From Paenibacillus_AR mesotrionivorans (GTDB lineage: Bacteria; Bacillota; Bacilli; Paenibacillales; NBRC-103111): 64,000 nt of DNA. The notes beneath the pieces were generated by a model. It ran no database searches. It saw only the letters and a list, made by a program, of their open reading frames with translations, and was not told where the DNA came from. The translations under genes and the position numbers were made by a program. Location: assembly GCF_046098205.1 (NCBI RefSeq), contig NZ_JBJURJ010000010.1, forward strand, positions 193,748 through 257,747, given 5' to 3'. Shown piece after piece: positions 34,453 to 42,825 of the stretch (position 1 is its first letter; every line of letters begins with the position of its first letter).

Positions 34453-35448
34453 ATGGAGGAATGGGGAGAGGTTGAAATTACGCTGGAGCAGGCCCTTCGC
34501 CTGCGGCATATGGACCCGGCGCGGCTGGCGCAACAGGCGGACATCCAGCGCAGCCAGCTGAATTTATACCTGAGGAATGAAATCAAACGCCCCGATCTCC
34601 AGGTTCTGGCCCGGATTTGCACGGTGCTACAATGCGGGGCCGGGGACATCATCCGTTTTATCCCGCCCCCGGCGGACCACCGGGACAGCCCCGCCCGGCA
34701 GTCCGGCTTCTACACCACCGGCCAGCTGGCCCAAATTGCAGGGGTGCATCCCAACACCATCCGCTTCTACGAACGGTGCGGACTGCTTTCGGAGGCCGGA
34801 CGCGGTGCCAACGGCTACCGGCAATTTACGGTGCGGCACCTGGCACAGCTGCGTGTCTGCCGGATCATCCTGGGGGATCCGTATACCAACAGCACCCTGC
34901 GGCATACGGCCTTCCGGATTGTGGAGGCCTTGAGGGAATGGGACCTGCCCCAGGCCCGGCGGCTGACGGACGAATATAAGCGGCTCCTGGAAAAGGAATA
35001 TGCCGTTGCCCTGGAAACTGCAGCCCTGTTGAAGGCCTGGGCGGAAGGGGAAACCCTGGCCGTTCCCGGAGAGGGATATAGCCACAAGGAGGCGGCTGCG
35101 CTGTTGGGGGTAACCCCGGAGGTTCTGCGAAACTGGGAGCGCAACGGGTTGACCGCCCCCTCCCGGTCCGGCACGAACCGGCAGCGGATTTATGGAGGCA
35201 GCGATATGGCCCGGCTGCGGATTATCTATATGCTGCGGCAGAACAACTACAGCATCGCCGCCATCCGGAGCAGCCTGGCCGCCTTCGACAGCGGCAATCA
35301 GGCCGGGGCGGTGCTGGCGCTGAACCAGCCGGTGCTGGATCCGGAGAGCGAATACCTCCAGGCGGGAGACCATTGGCTGGAGGTGCTGGAGACCCTGTCC
35401 CGCAGCGCCGAAAAAATCCGGCGGATTGTGCAGGAATTGACGGACTGA
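34453..35448 (+). CDS. Triple-HTH regulator: Cro/C1-type HTH plus two MerR domains
   Basis: 331 residues from ATG 34453 (ACAGGAGGC upstream). Residues ~8-72 form a Cro/C1-like helix-turn-helix (PARLAQQADIQRSQLNLYL, then NEIKRPDLQVLARICTVL). Residues ~85-155 are a first MerR head (YTTGQLAQIAGVHPNTIRFYERCGLL ... GYRQF). Residues ~205-275 are a second MerR head (YSHKEAAALLGVTPEVLRNW, then RQRIYGGSDMARLRIIYML). A helical tail follows and could dimerise. No cysteine effector motif. It is divergent to the ABC-2 exporter operon, the usual arrangement for a regulator of an efflux system. The three-domain fusion is unusual; each domain call is by motif. Confidence 0.85.
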   Translation: MEEWGEVEITLEQALRLRHMDPARLAQQADIQRSQLNLYLRNEIKRPDLQVLARICTVLQCGAGDIIRFIPPPADHRDSPARQSGFYTTGQLAQIAGVHPNTIRFYERCGLLSEAGRGANGYRQFTVRHLAQLRVCRIILGDPYTNSTLRHTAFRIVEALREWDLPQARRLTDEYKRLLEKEYAVALETAALLKAWAEGETLAVPGEGYSHKEAAALLGVTPEVLRNWERNGLTAPSRSGTNRQRIYGGSDMARLRIIYMLRQNNYSIAAIRSSLAAFDSGNQAGAVLALNQPVLDPESEYLQAGDHWLEVLETLSRSAEKIRRIVQELTD

Positions 35449-35552
35449 AGGCTACAGCTGTACACCACCCCAATGCCCCCAGATAAACATATACCCAAGC
35501 AGCAACACTCTATCCGAACAGGCTTGATGCTAAGCGAACGAATACAGCCATG

Positions 35553-35596
35553 AAAAAACCGGATGCGGGACTTTTTTTGTCCCCATCCGGTTTTCC
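35553..35596. terminator. Terminator between convergent genes
   Basis: AAAACCGGATG (about 35555-35565) pairs with CATCCGGTTTT (35584-35594), with GGGAC/GTCCC inside and T-runs on both sides. Serves the MerR-type gene and the GH2 gene. Confidence 0.8.
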
Positions 35597-35609
35597 GTTT
35601 GTCTTCTGT

Positions 35610-38168
35610 TTATTCCACCACAACATGGGCAGCGGGGAGTCCCGCCGAGGAGACAGCCGCCACAAATCCCGCCCCAGGCTTCACTTCTGCGAAGATGGCA
35701 GCCCGACCGTTGGCCAGCTGCACCAGGCGGCTGCCCCGGGTGGTGCCCAGATTATCCAGCAGCCTGCCGTCACCCGCCCCGGAGAATCGCACGAAGCAGG
35801 CGGCATCGGCGCAATACACCCCATTTGTGTCGTAAGCCTCCGCCTCCAGCAGCACCCGGTCCTCCGCCACCCGGCGGGCGGTCAGCCGGAGCTGGGCCGG
35901 TGCCGACCAAACAGCCGTCTGGTAATGCAGCTGCGCCTGATCCTCCACAGCCGCTTCTAACCCTACAGTGGTGCCATTCCCCGCTCCGGTGTTGGCGCTG
36001 TCGTTCTTGCCGAGGGTACCGCCCCAGCCTAAAGCCTTCAGTTCATTGCTTCCCTCCGGCAGCAGCACATCCCACCGCAGACCGGCGCAGGGGAAATCCT
36101 GGCTGTTCCGCTCCTTCACCCCTTGGCTTTCACCGTTGACGAACAGTTCCACAAAGCGGCAGTTGGAGTAGACCCGAACCCGCTTCTTTTCCCCTTCCTT
36201 GCCCCAGCGTACCTTCCAGGAGTGCCCGTAAATCCGCACCATCGGCTCCGTGCTCCAGTAGGACTGGAACACGTAAAAGGCTTCTTTTTTGGTCAAATCC
36301 CGCTCCACAACACCCTTCTGGTTCACATACGGCACCGGATTGTCCGGGCGGACCGGGGTGGAGAAATCCTTGAACACCCATTGGGCGGTACCCGTCAGCC
36401 AGCCCATGGTTTCCTGGCATTTCAGATGCCAATCGATAAGATCGCAGAAGTAGGTTTCCGACCAGTCCCCCAGCACCGAAACCCGGGGATCACCGCCGGA
36501 CATCAGGAAATCCCCGTCCCGCTCCTCCGCAGTCGTCCCTGAGGCAATCTCAGCAAAGCCCGTGTACGGCTTTTCCACATGGCGTCCCGCCATATTGTCC
36601 GCGCCCCATTCCATATGGAAGAAACGGTCGGTCTGCTCGAATTCATTCCGGGTATAGGTTTCATATTGGGTATAGATGCCCCTGTACCACCCGGCCCAGA
36701 TGGAGGGGGAATAGACGTCGACGATATCCTTGCAGAATTCGCAGCGCCGGATGGCCGTCACCCGGGAGTCATCCAGATGATGGGAGAGCTCATGCAGCTC
36801 CTTCATAAACCCGCGGATAGCTTCCTTGTCAAAATAGTCGTAGTCCCCCTCCCAGTCGTTCTCGTTGCCCAGCCCCCAGATGATGACGGACGGGTGGTTG
36901 TAATGCTGGTTGATCATAGCCCGGAGCATGTCCCGGCATTGCGTCTTATACGCCTCATTGCCCAGTCCGCCGCGGCACCAGGGAATCTCCTCCCATACCA
37001 GGAGGCCCAGCTCGTCGCACAGCTCCAGCACCAGCCGGGATTGCTGGTAATGCCCCAGCCGGATGAAGTTGGTACCCATCTCCTTCACCAGCTGCATCTC
37101 GGCGCGGATCAGCTCCTCCGTCATGGCCGCCCCAACTCCGGCATGATCCTCATGGCGTTGGGTGCCGTTCAGAAGAAGCCGTTGGCCGTTTAAGCGGAAA
37201 GGACCCTTTTCCACAAATTCAAAATGCCGCACCCCAAAACGCTCTGCCACCCCCGTGTCTCCGGATGCTCCGGTGAGGGTAACCTCGCATGTGTACATGG
37301 ACGGCTGGTCAGGGCTCCATAGCTCGGGCTCCTCCAGGACAAAGGAAGCCAGCTCCTCCATCCCGTCTTGCGGCAGGCTGCACGCCTTCTCAAACCGCCG
37401 GATTTCCGCTCCCGAAGGATCGCGGATAACCGCAGTCAGCCGGGTTTCGCCGGTTAGGCCTTCAGGATTGTACAGCCTGGCCCGGACGGAGATTTTCGCG
37501 CGGAAGCCGGGTTGTGCCGTTGATGTGTTGTTTGCTCCGGCCGCGTCCGTCCCCGCGTCTCCGGTGGCTAACGCGGATGCCGGGGCTGCCTCTTTTTCAC
37601 CGACGCCACTTTTCGCCTCCGTCCTCACCTCCACATGCACCCGTTCCAGGGATACCGCCGGCACATACACCAGATGCACATGGCGGTAGATGCCCCCATA
37701 CAGGTTAAAATCGCTGATATCCGAGGGCACTGTCTGCAGATCCCGGGAATTATCCGCCACTACGGCCAGCGGAACACACTCTCCATACAAGGGATGCTGC
37801 CGGATGCGCTCCACCGCCTCCGTAATATCTACCGTAAATTCATCGTACCCGCCGTTATGCCGGGCGACCTCCTCGGTATGAATGAACACCGCCGATTTTT
37901 GGCCCACTCCCTCAAAATGAAGCAGCGTCCGCCCGCCGGGATACGGATTGTTGACCTGGAGCCGGGTCCGGTACCAGCCCTCTCCCTGGTAATATTTCAC
38001 GTCCGGATCAACGCCGTCGTGGCTATTGAAGCAATGGGGCAGGTACACCCTCTCCCACGGCAGATGAAAGAAGCTGTTAGGCAGCTTATCCGCCCGCCAG
38101 ACCTCCCAAATTCCGCCCAACCCGCCTCTGTAATGCTCCCAGCCCTCTGTCAGTGTAATGGATTGCAT
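35610..38168 (-). CDS. GH2 glycoside hydrolase (beta-galactosidase/glucuronidase family)
   Basis: 852 residues from ATG 38168, with GGAGG 7-8 nt upstream. N-terminal sugar-binding domain (WEHYRGGLGGIWEVW ... VYLPHCFN), immunoglobulin-like domain, then the TIM barrel: NGQRLLLNGTQRHEDH, TNFIRLGHYQQS, the acid/base Glu in VIIWGLGNENDW and the nucleophile Glu in FFHMEWGADN. C-terminal beta domains resemble DUF4982 and Big-type modules (~600-850). No signal peptide, so intracellular. An Ala/Gly/Thr-rich insert at ~205-230 breaks the jelly-roll/Ig boundary. Likely hydrolyses imported oligosaccharides; substrate specificity is not readable. A divergent AraC regulator is adjacent. Confidence 0.92.
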   Translation of the reverse strand: MQSITLTEGWEHYRGGLGGIWEVWRADKLPNSFFHLPWERVYLPHCFNSHDGVDPDVKYYQGEGWYRTRLQVNNPYPGGRTLLHFEGVGQKSAVFIHTEEVARHNGGYDEFTVDITEAVERIRQHPLYGECVPLAVVADNSRDLQTVPSDISDFNLYGGIYRHVHLVYVPAVSLERVHVEVRTEAKSGVGEKEAAPASALATGDAGTDAAGANNTSTAQPGFRAKISVRARLYNPEGLTGETRLTAVIRDPSGAEIRRFEKACSLPQDGMEELASFVLEEPELWSPDQPSMYTCEVTLTGASGDTGVAERFGVRHFEFVEKGPFRLNGQRLLLNGTQRHEDHAGVGAAMTEELIRAEMQLVKEMGTNFIRLGHYQQSRLVLELCDELGLLVWEEIPWCRGGLGNEAYKTQCRDMLRAMINQHYNHPSVIIWGLGNENDWEGDYDYFDKEAIRGFMKELHELSHHLDDSRVTAIRRCEFCKDIVDVYSPSIWAGWYRGIYTQYETYTRNEFEQTDRFFHMEWGADNMAGRHVEKPYTGFAEIASGTTAEERDGDFLMSGGDPRVSVLGDWSETYFCDLIDWHLKCQETMGWLTGTAQWVFKDFSTPVRPDNPVPYVNQKGVVERDLTKKEAFYVFQSYWSTEPMVRIYGHSWKVRWGKEGEKKRVRVYSNCRFVELFVNGESQGVKERNSQDFPCAGLRWDVLLPEGSNELKALGWGGTLGKNDSANTGAGNGTTVGLEAAVEDQAQLHYQTAVWSAPAQLRLTARRVAEDRVLLEAEAYDTNGVYCADAACFVRFSGAGDGRLLDNLGTTRGSRLVQLANGRAAIFAEVKPGAGFVAAVSSAGLPAAHVVVE

Positions 38169-38280
38169 CGTACATTCCTCCTTCATCTATAATTGAATCT
38201 TACCAGAGGGGAAGTCTGCAAAGTCCGGGTCTATTATGATAAAATGTTGTTACATTACGGTGAGGACGGCGAATATACGT

Positions 38281-39153
38281 ATGAAAATTCTCAACTACCT
38301 GAACCTGAACCAGCATCCGGTGCAATGCTCCTTCCGGGTAGACCGGACCCGGCAGTTCTCCGAGATTTACCATGCCCATCAAGGCATGGAGCTGCTGTTT
38401 GTCCATGAGGGTACGATCCGGGTCGTGGTAAACCGCCAGATAGTTGACCTGACGGCAGGCAATCTGGTGGTGTTCCGTCCCTTCCAGCTCCACCGGGTGA
38501 TTATGCGGACAGAGCCGGGCGGTGCTTATATCCGTACCCTGCTGGTATTCGAGCCGGGAGAGCTGGCGGAGCGCCTGGAAGCCTTCCCCTCCCTGCGCCA
38601 ATTCCTCCAGCGGCTGTGGAAGGAGCCCCTGCAGCAGCAGGTGTTCCAGAACCTGCCGCTTGCGAGGACAGTGGACAAGCTGGAGGAGTACCGGCAGCGG
38701 ATGGAGTCTGCGGCGCAGGCAGAGCTCTTAGAGGAGCAGATGCTCTGTCTGACAGATATGCTGGGGCATCTGAAGCGTCATGAGGAGCCGGAGCTGCTGC
38801 TTCACCGGCTTCCCCCGCCCCAGGGCTCCGCCGTGGCGGAGCAGGTGATGGAATGGCTCGAGGCGAACTTCGCCGAGCCCTTCTCGCTGGAGCAGCTGGC
38901 CCAGGCGGTCCATCTGACGCCCAGCCACGTCTCCGCTGCTTTCCGCCAAGCAGTGGGCAGCACCATCACGGACTACCTCACGGCCGTCCGGGTGCGCCAG
39001 GCCTGTCTCCTGCTGCGGACCGGGGACAAAAGCGTGGAGGAAATCGGCCAGGCCGTCGGCCTCCAGAACACCTCCTACTTTTGCCAGATGTTCCGCAAGC
39101 ATGTGGGCTTAAGCCCCCACCGGTTCCGGCGCTCCTTCCAGAGGACGGAGTAG
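38281..39153 (+). CDS. AraC-family regulator with cupin sensor
   Basis: 290 residues from ATG 38281 (GGTGAGG some 15 nt upstream; ATG 38236 is open in frame but coincides with a TATGAT -10-like box). An N-terminal cupin/AraC-binding domain (YHAHQGMELLFVHEGTIRVVV, FRPFQLHRVIM) binds an effector; the C-terminal double helix-turn-helix is EPFSLEQLAQAVHLTPSHVSAAF and SVEEIGQAVGLQNTSYFCQMF. Divergent to the GH2 gene, 112 bp apart, so it most likely activates that glycosidase in response to its sugar. Confidence 0.92.
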   Translation: MKILNYLNLNQHPVQCSFRVDRTRQFSEIYHAHQGMELLFVHEGTIRVVVNRQIVDLTAGNLVVFRPFQLHRVIMRTEPGGAYIRTLLVFEPGELAERLEAFPSLRQFLQRLWKEPLQQQVFQNLPLARTVDKLEEYRQRMESAAQAELLEEQMLCLTDMLGHLKRHEEPELLLHRLPPPQGSAVAEQVMEWLEANFAEPFSLEQLAQAVHLTPSHVSAAFRQAVGSTITDYLTAVRVRQACLLLRTGDKSVEEIGQAVGLQNTSYFCQMFRKHVGLSPHRFRRSFQRTE

Positions 39154-39230
39154 AGGGTGCTCTTCCTCCCGGCCTGTAGCAGAAAAATGCTTCCGCAAGC
39201 TCCCGTATCATGGTCGGCGTCTACGCAGGA

Positions 39231-39418
39231 TAGCGGAAACGGATTTCCGCTATTCTCCCGCTGCACCATGCCGGCACCGCAATAACGGAAGCAAATTCCC
39301 GCTATCGCGCAGGTTCCCCCCGCAGATGGGCCCCAGGAGGAGCAATAGCGGAAATTCCTTTCCGCTATTGCCCCGTAGCAGACATGCTGGGCCGCATAAC
39401 GGAAAATACCTTCCGTTA
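39231..39418. repeat. Four-unit palindromic array C
   Basis: Near-perfect palindromes at 39231-39253 (TAGCGGAAA/TTTCCGCTA), 39283-39305, 39345-39367 and 39396-39418 (ATAACGGAA/TTCCGTTAT). Centres 39242, 39294, 39356, 39407: spacing 52, 62, 51. Convergent gap between the AraC regulator and the BI-1 gene. Confidence 0.85.
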
Positions 39419-39463
39419 TTCCATAGGAGCGGCTGACGCTGCCCTTTTACTTCAACCAACGAA

Positions 39464-39498
39464 AAAAGCCCCTCCCGCGGAAATGCGGAAGGGGCTTG
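39464..39498 (-). terminator. Terminator of the BI-1 gene
   Basis: On the minus strand AGCCCCTTCCGC / GCGGGAGGGGCT followed by TTTTTTC. Lies 40 bp past the stop codon. Confidence 0.8.
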
Positions 39499-39537
39499 CT
39501 GTCATTTTAACCAGATAGGTATTTTCCCCACCAAACC

Positions 39538-40209
39538 TTAGTCGTCGGAGCTGAGGATACCCAGGATGCGCAGCACGTACAGGAACAGGTTGATGAAGTC
39601 CAGGTAAAGGCACATCACGGCCAGCGGAATCATTTCGTCGGAGAGGCCCTGCCGGTAGCGGGAGATGTCATACAGGATATAGCCGGAGAAAATCAGCACA
39701 CCCAGCACGGAGATGCCCAGGCCCAAACCGCCGCCGAAGCCGCCGGTGAACATGCCCACCAGGCTGAACCCTACCAGAGTGAACAGGCCGATGGTCAGCA
39801 TGCCGCCCAGGAAGCTGAAATCCCGCTTGGAGAAATACGCGTAGAAGGACAGCGCGGCAAAACCCGCAGCCGTTACGGAGAAGGCGGTCAGCACCAGCGA
39901 GTTGCCGCCGATATTGGCGTAATGGGCAATCGTCGGGTACAGCGTTACGCCGCTTATGAAGGTAAAGGCGAACACAAAGGGGTAGCCGATGGCTTTTTTG
40001 CCTCTGCGGATCCAGAACGCCGAAATCACCATGACGAACTCCACCACCACCAGCGGCAGGAACAGCGCAGGGGGAACCATGGTTCCGATAGCCGTGCCGA
40101 TGAAGGAGATGAGGACCGAAATCGTAAACATACGCATGAGCTTGTGGAACGGATCGTTATACGCTTCCCGTTCCATGTCCACCGCAATCGGGCGGGATTG
40201 AACATCCAT
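39538..40209 (-). CDS. Bax inhibitor-1 / YetJ-type membrane protein
   Basis: 223 residues with a polar N-terminus and seven hydrophobic spans (LISFIGTAIGTMVPPALFLPLVVVEF onward). The family signature GGFGGGLGLGISVLGVLIFSGYILYDISRY includes the conserved Asp of the di-aspartyl pH sensor in the last helices, with a second Asp in LYLDFINLFLYVLRIL. BI-1 relatives such as B. subtilis YetJ are pH-sensitive Ca2+ leak channels. Stand-alone gene with its own terminator. Confidence 0.93.
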   Translation of the reverse strand: MDVQSRPIAVDMEREAYNDPFHKLMRMFTISVLISFIGTAIGTMVPPALFLPLVVVEFVMVISAFWIRRGKKAIGYPFVFAFTFISGVTLYPTIAHYANIGGNSLVLTAFSVTAAGFAALSFYAYFSKRDFSFLGGMLTIGLFTLVGFSLVGMFTGGFGGGLGLGISVLGVLIFSGYILYDISRYRQGLSDEMIPLAVMCLYLDFINLFLYVLRILGILSSDD

Positions 40210-40401
40210 TTTGAAAATCCACCTTTCGGTTCGAATATGAGCCTTGCAAATTATCCTTTTACCATTGTATCACAAAAGCCTGCCATTTTATTACCTGTCC
40301 CTAAAGGAAGCTTACCGGGCAAACTCCACATCTTAGCATAGGTCCGTTTCAGGGAACCCATACTATAACCATTCCAACTATCGGGAAAGGAGGGAAACGC
40401 A

Positions 40402-40530
40402 ATGGGGGTTATGGTGGATTTTGTGCGGAATCACTGGCTGTTCCTGGCTCTAGTGGTTGGTTCAGGCGCTGCAGTGGCCTTTGTCTGGAGCCACAAACAA
40501 CGGCTGTTCTACAACAAACCGGAGCCGTAA
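40402..40530 (+). CDS. 42-residue single-span membrane protein
   Basis: A short gene with an excellent ribosome site: AAAGGAGGG 6 nt before ATG 40402, stop TAA at 40528. The protein reads MGVMVDFVRNHWLFLALVVG, then SGAAVAFVWSHKQRLFYNKPEP: a short amphipathic start, one transmembrane helix (about 12-30) and a basic tail. The gene is transcribed divergently from BI-1 and ends 13 bp before the convergent MFS gene. Function unknown; small proteins of this form often sit in or regulate membrane complexes. Confidence 0.75.
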   Translation: MGVMVDFVRNHWLFLALVVGSGAAVAFVWSHKQRLFYNKPEP

Positions 40531-40543
40531 GCGGCTGGTCCGG

Positions 40544-41749
40544 TCACAGTTCCGCCGATTCCTGCGGATTGGCGTAGTCTGTAGTTTTGTTTTTTCGCGG
40601 CGGCTTGAGCAAGAGCGTTCCTCCCAGCAGAAAAGCCCCGCTTACATAGAAGACCGAAACCAGCCCCAGGGATGCCCCCACCAGTCCAAAAAACAGCGGC
40701 GCCGTAAATTGCGAGATCCGGTTCATAAACAGCCGCAGCCCCAAAACCTCACCCGTTCTCGATTTCGGGGAGGAGTTATACGCCACCGTCATGGAGATCG
40801 GCTGCCCGCAGCCCAGCCCTAACCCCATCAGCACACTCCAGATGCCCAGCCATACCGGATGGGATGTGAAGGCTACCAGCAGGAAGGCCGCTCCGGAGAC
40901 CAGAATGGACCCGATGAGAATGCCGTTATGGGAAAATTTCTGCAGCAGCCGGGACATAAAGAACCGCACCAGCACCATAGACAGCCCCTGTATGGACAAA
41001 ATCCAGCCTACCGTGGAGACGGAAATGCCCTCTCCCGTTGCATACAGGGGAAAATACGCGGTGAAAATCTCCCGGGAGTACAGGGCCAGAGCATTGCCGA
41101 TCAAGGCCCGAAGCAGGTCGGCATTCTTCAACAGGACCAGGGAATCCGTCAGCCCCACCTTCAGCTGCTGCTTGTTCCGCTTCTGTCCGGGCAGCCTCCA
41201 GGCAAATAGAAAAGAACCCCCGAATACGGCCAGAGCGCTAGCGAACACAGCAGAATACGAAATATGGCTGATCAGATAACCCGCCGTTACCGGCCCCAGG
41301 AATGCGCCAAGGGAATTGGCGGTGCTGAACCAGCCGTAATAATCATCCCGTTTGCCTTCGGGGGCGGCGTGGCCAAGGGCATTTTGGAGAGAGATAGCAA
41401 TGAAGATGCTGGAAAATCCCGTGATCAGCTGGGACACGTATAAGGCCCACAGAGAAGGAAAAAACCAGGGCAGTGCCATGCCGATGCCGCAGCCCACCAT
41501 ACCGAACAGCACCGGCAGCCGGTCGCCGAAGCGGTCGGCTATTTTGCCTGCGGAGATGGAGAAGAACATGGGGAGAAAGGCGTAGCAGGCGGTGAGCACC
41601 CCCATATCCAGCGTGGATGCCCCCAGAGAGGCGGCGTACAGGGGCACAGCCGGTCTGGATAAATTAAGAATCAGTTGAAACGCAATGCCTAATACCATCA
41701 CATTCAGAAACATATGCAGCGAACCCTTCTGTCTTCGTCGTCCCTCCAT
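40544..41749 (-). CDS. MFS exporter
   Basis: 401 residues with 12 hydrophobic spans. Motif A-like GKIADRFGDRLPVLFG between TM2 and TM3, GFSSIFIAISLQNALGHAAPEGKRDDYYGW after TM4 and NSLGAFLGPVTAGYLI in TM5 are typical of drug/sugar efflux MFS proteins. ATG 41749 has no ribosome site, so the internal ATG 41713 (MFLNVMVLG, after AGAAGGG) may be the true start. The upstream LysR gene ends 38 bp before it in the same direction, so it may form an operon with its regulator. Confidence 0.88.
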   Translation of the reverse strand: MEGRRRQKGSLHMFLNVMVLGIAFQLILNLSRPAVPLYAASLGASTLDMGVLTACYAFLPMFFSISAGKIADRFGDRLPVLFGMVGCGIGMALPWFFPSLWALYVSQLITGFSSIFIAISLQNALGHAAPEGKRDDYYGWFSTANSLGAFLGPVTAGYLISHISYSAVFASALAVFGGSFLFAWRLPGQKRNKQQLKVGLTDSLVLLKNADLLRALIGNALALYSREIFTAYFPLYATGEGISVSTVGWILSIQGLSMVLVRFFMSRLLQKFSHNGILIGSILVSGAAFLLVAFTSHPVWLGIWSVLMGLGLGCGQPISMTVAYNSSPKSRTGEVLGLRLFMNRISQFTAPLFFGLVGASLGLVSVFYVSGAFLLGGTLLLKPPRKNKTTDYANPQESAEL

Positions 41750-41787
41750 TGTAACGCCGCAGGCAGCAGGGGAAAAATCGTCATTTT

Positions 41788-42684
41788 CTATGGATTTGCA
41801 TAGAGAGAGGGAATGGATTGGCGGTAGTTAGCCTGGATAAAATGTACAAATGCCTTTACCGCCGGAAGCTCCAGCAGCTCCTGCCGGTACAGCATCCAGG
41901 TGGTCCACAGAATGGCTTCGCTATCCTCTCCGGCCAATGGCAGCCGGTACAGCTCCCGGTCATCCCCGTCCAGCACAATGGAGGGAACGATAGCGTAGCC
42001 CAGATCATTCTGCACCATACGCTTGGCAATCTCCGCATTGTCCACATGCATAAACACATTGGAGGGCTGGCTGTAGCGCTGCTTCCACCAGTTCTCGATA
42101 ATCCGGCTCAGCATCGGGTCCGTGGTAAAGGCGATTCTCCGCCTGTTGGGAAGCTCCTCCGGATCAATGGGCACGCAGGACAGGATGCACACCTGCTCCT
42201 GCTCCAGCATCTCCATGGTATCAGGCCATTGAGGATTGCCCCGGACAATCCCGATCTGCTCCTTCTGGCTGGAGACGGAACCGACCAAATCCTGGCTTAG
42301 CGCCGTGGAAATATCGAATTCCACTAAGGGGTACTGCTGGGAGAAGCGCCGCAGCACATCCGGCAGCCGGTACAGCGCCACTGACCGGGATACCCCCAAT
42401 CGAAGTGTGCCCCGCACCTCACCCTGACCTTGAGCCAGCTCCTCCTTCATCTCCCCCCACCGCTTCAGCATCTCCCTGGCGTACTCCACCAGCCGGTCCC
42501 CTTGCCCGGTGAACTCGATGCCCCGCCTGCCGCGGTACACCAGAAGAGGTACCCCCAGCTCCCGCTCCAGCTGCTGCAGCCTGTAGGTCAGGGAGGGCTG
42601 GGACAGGAACATCCGCTCCGCCGTCCGGGTAATATTGCGCTCCTGGGCCAACATATCCAGTATTGTCCAATCCTTTTCGTCCAT
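41788..42684 (-). CDS. LysR-family transcriptional regulator
   Basis: 298 residues. N-terminal winged helix (WTILDMLAQERNITRTAERMFLSQPSLTYRLQQLERELGVPL), linker helix and a periplasmic-binding-like effector domain (RGTLRLGVSRSVALYRLPDVL onward; IAFTTDPMLSRIIENWW; DNAEIAKRMVQNDLGYAIVPSI). Precedes the MFS exporter in the same direction, which suggests that it controls that exporter. It starts 79 bp after the pur operon terminator and is a separate unit. Confidence 0.92.
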   Translation of the reverse strand: MDEKDWTILDMLAQERNITRTAERMFLSQPSLTYRLQQLERELGVPLLVYRGRRGIEFTGQGDRLVEYAREMLKRWGEMKEELAQGQGEVRGTLRLGVSRSVALYRLPDVLRRFSQQYPLVEFDISTALSQDLVGSVSSQKEQIGIVRGNPQWPDTMEMLEQEQVCILSCVPIDPEELPNRRRIAFTTDPMLSRIIENWWKQRYSQPSNVFMHVDNAEIAKRMVQNDLGYAIVPSIVLDGDDRELYRLPLAGEDSEAILWTTWMLYRQELLELPAVKAFVHFIQANYRQSIPSLYANP

Positions 42685-42762
42685 GGTCGCGGTTCCTTTT
42701 TTTCTTACCAGTATACCAAAAAAATCAGTCCCTCACGCTTCGGCAAAGCCAAACAGTACATC

Positions 42763-42796
42763 AAAAAAGCGGCCCCGCATAGGAGAACCGCTTTAT
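42763..42796 (-). terminator. Terminator of the purine operon
   Basis: On the minus strand AAAGCGG ... CCGCTTT with a long loop (TTCTCCTATGCGGGG) and a T-run, 30 bp after the purD stop. Confidence 0.75.
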
Positions 42797-42825
42797 GATC
42801 AGGCCGTTTGTTCAGATAAACAGGA

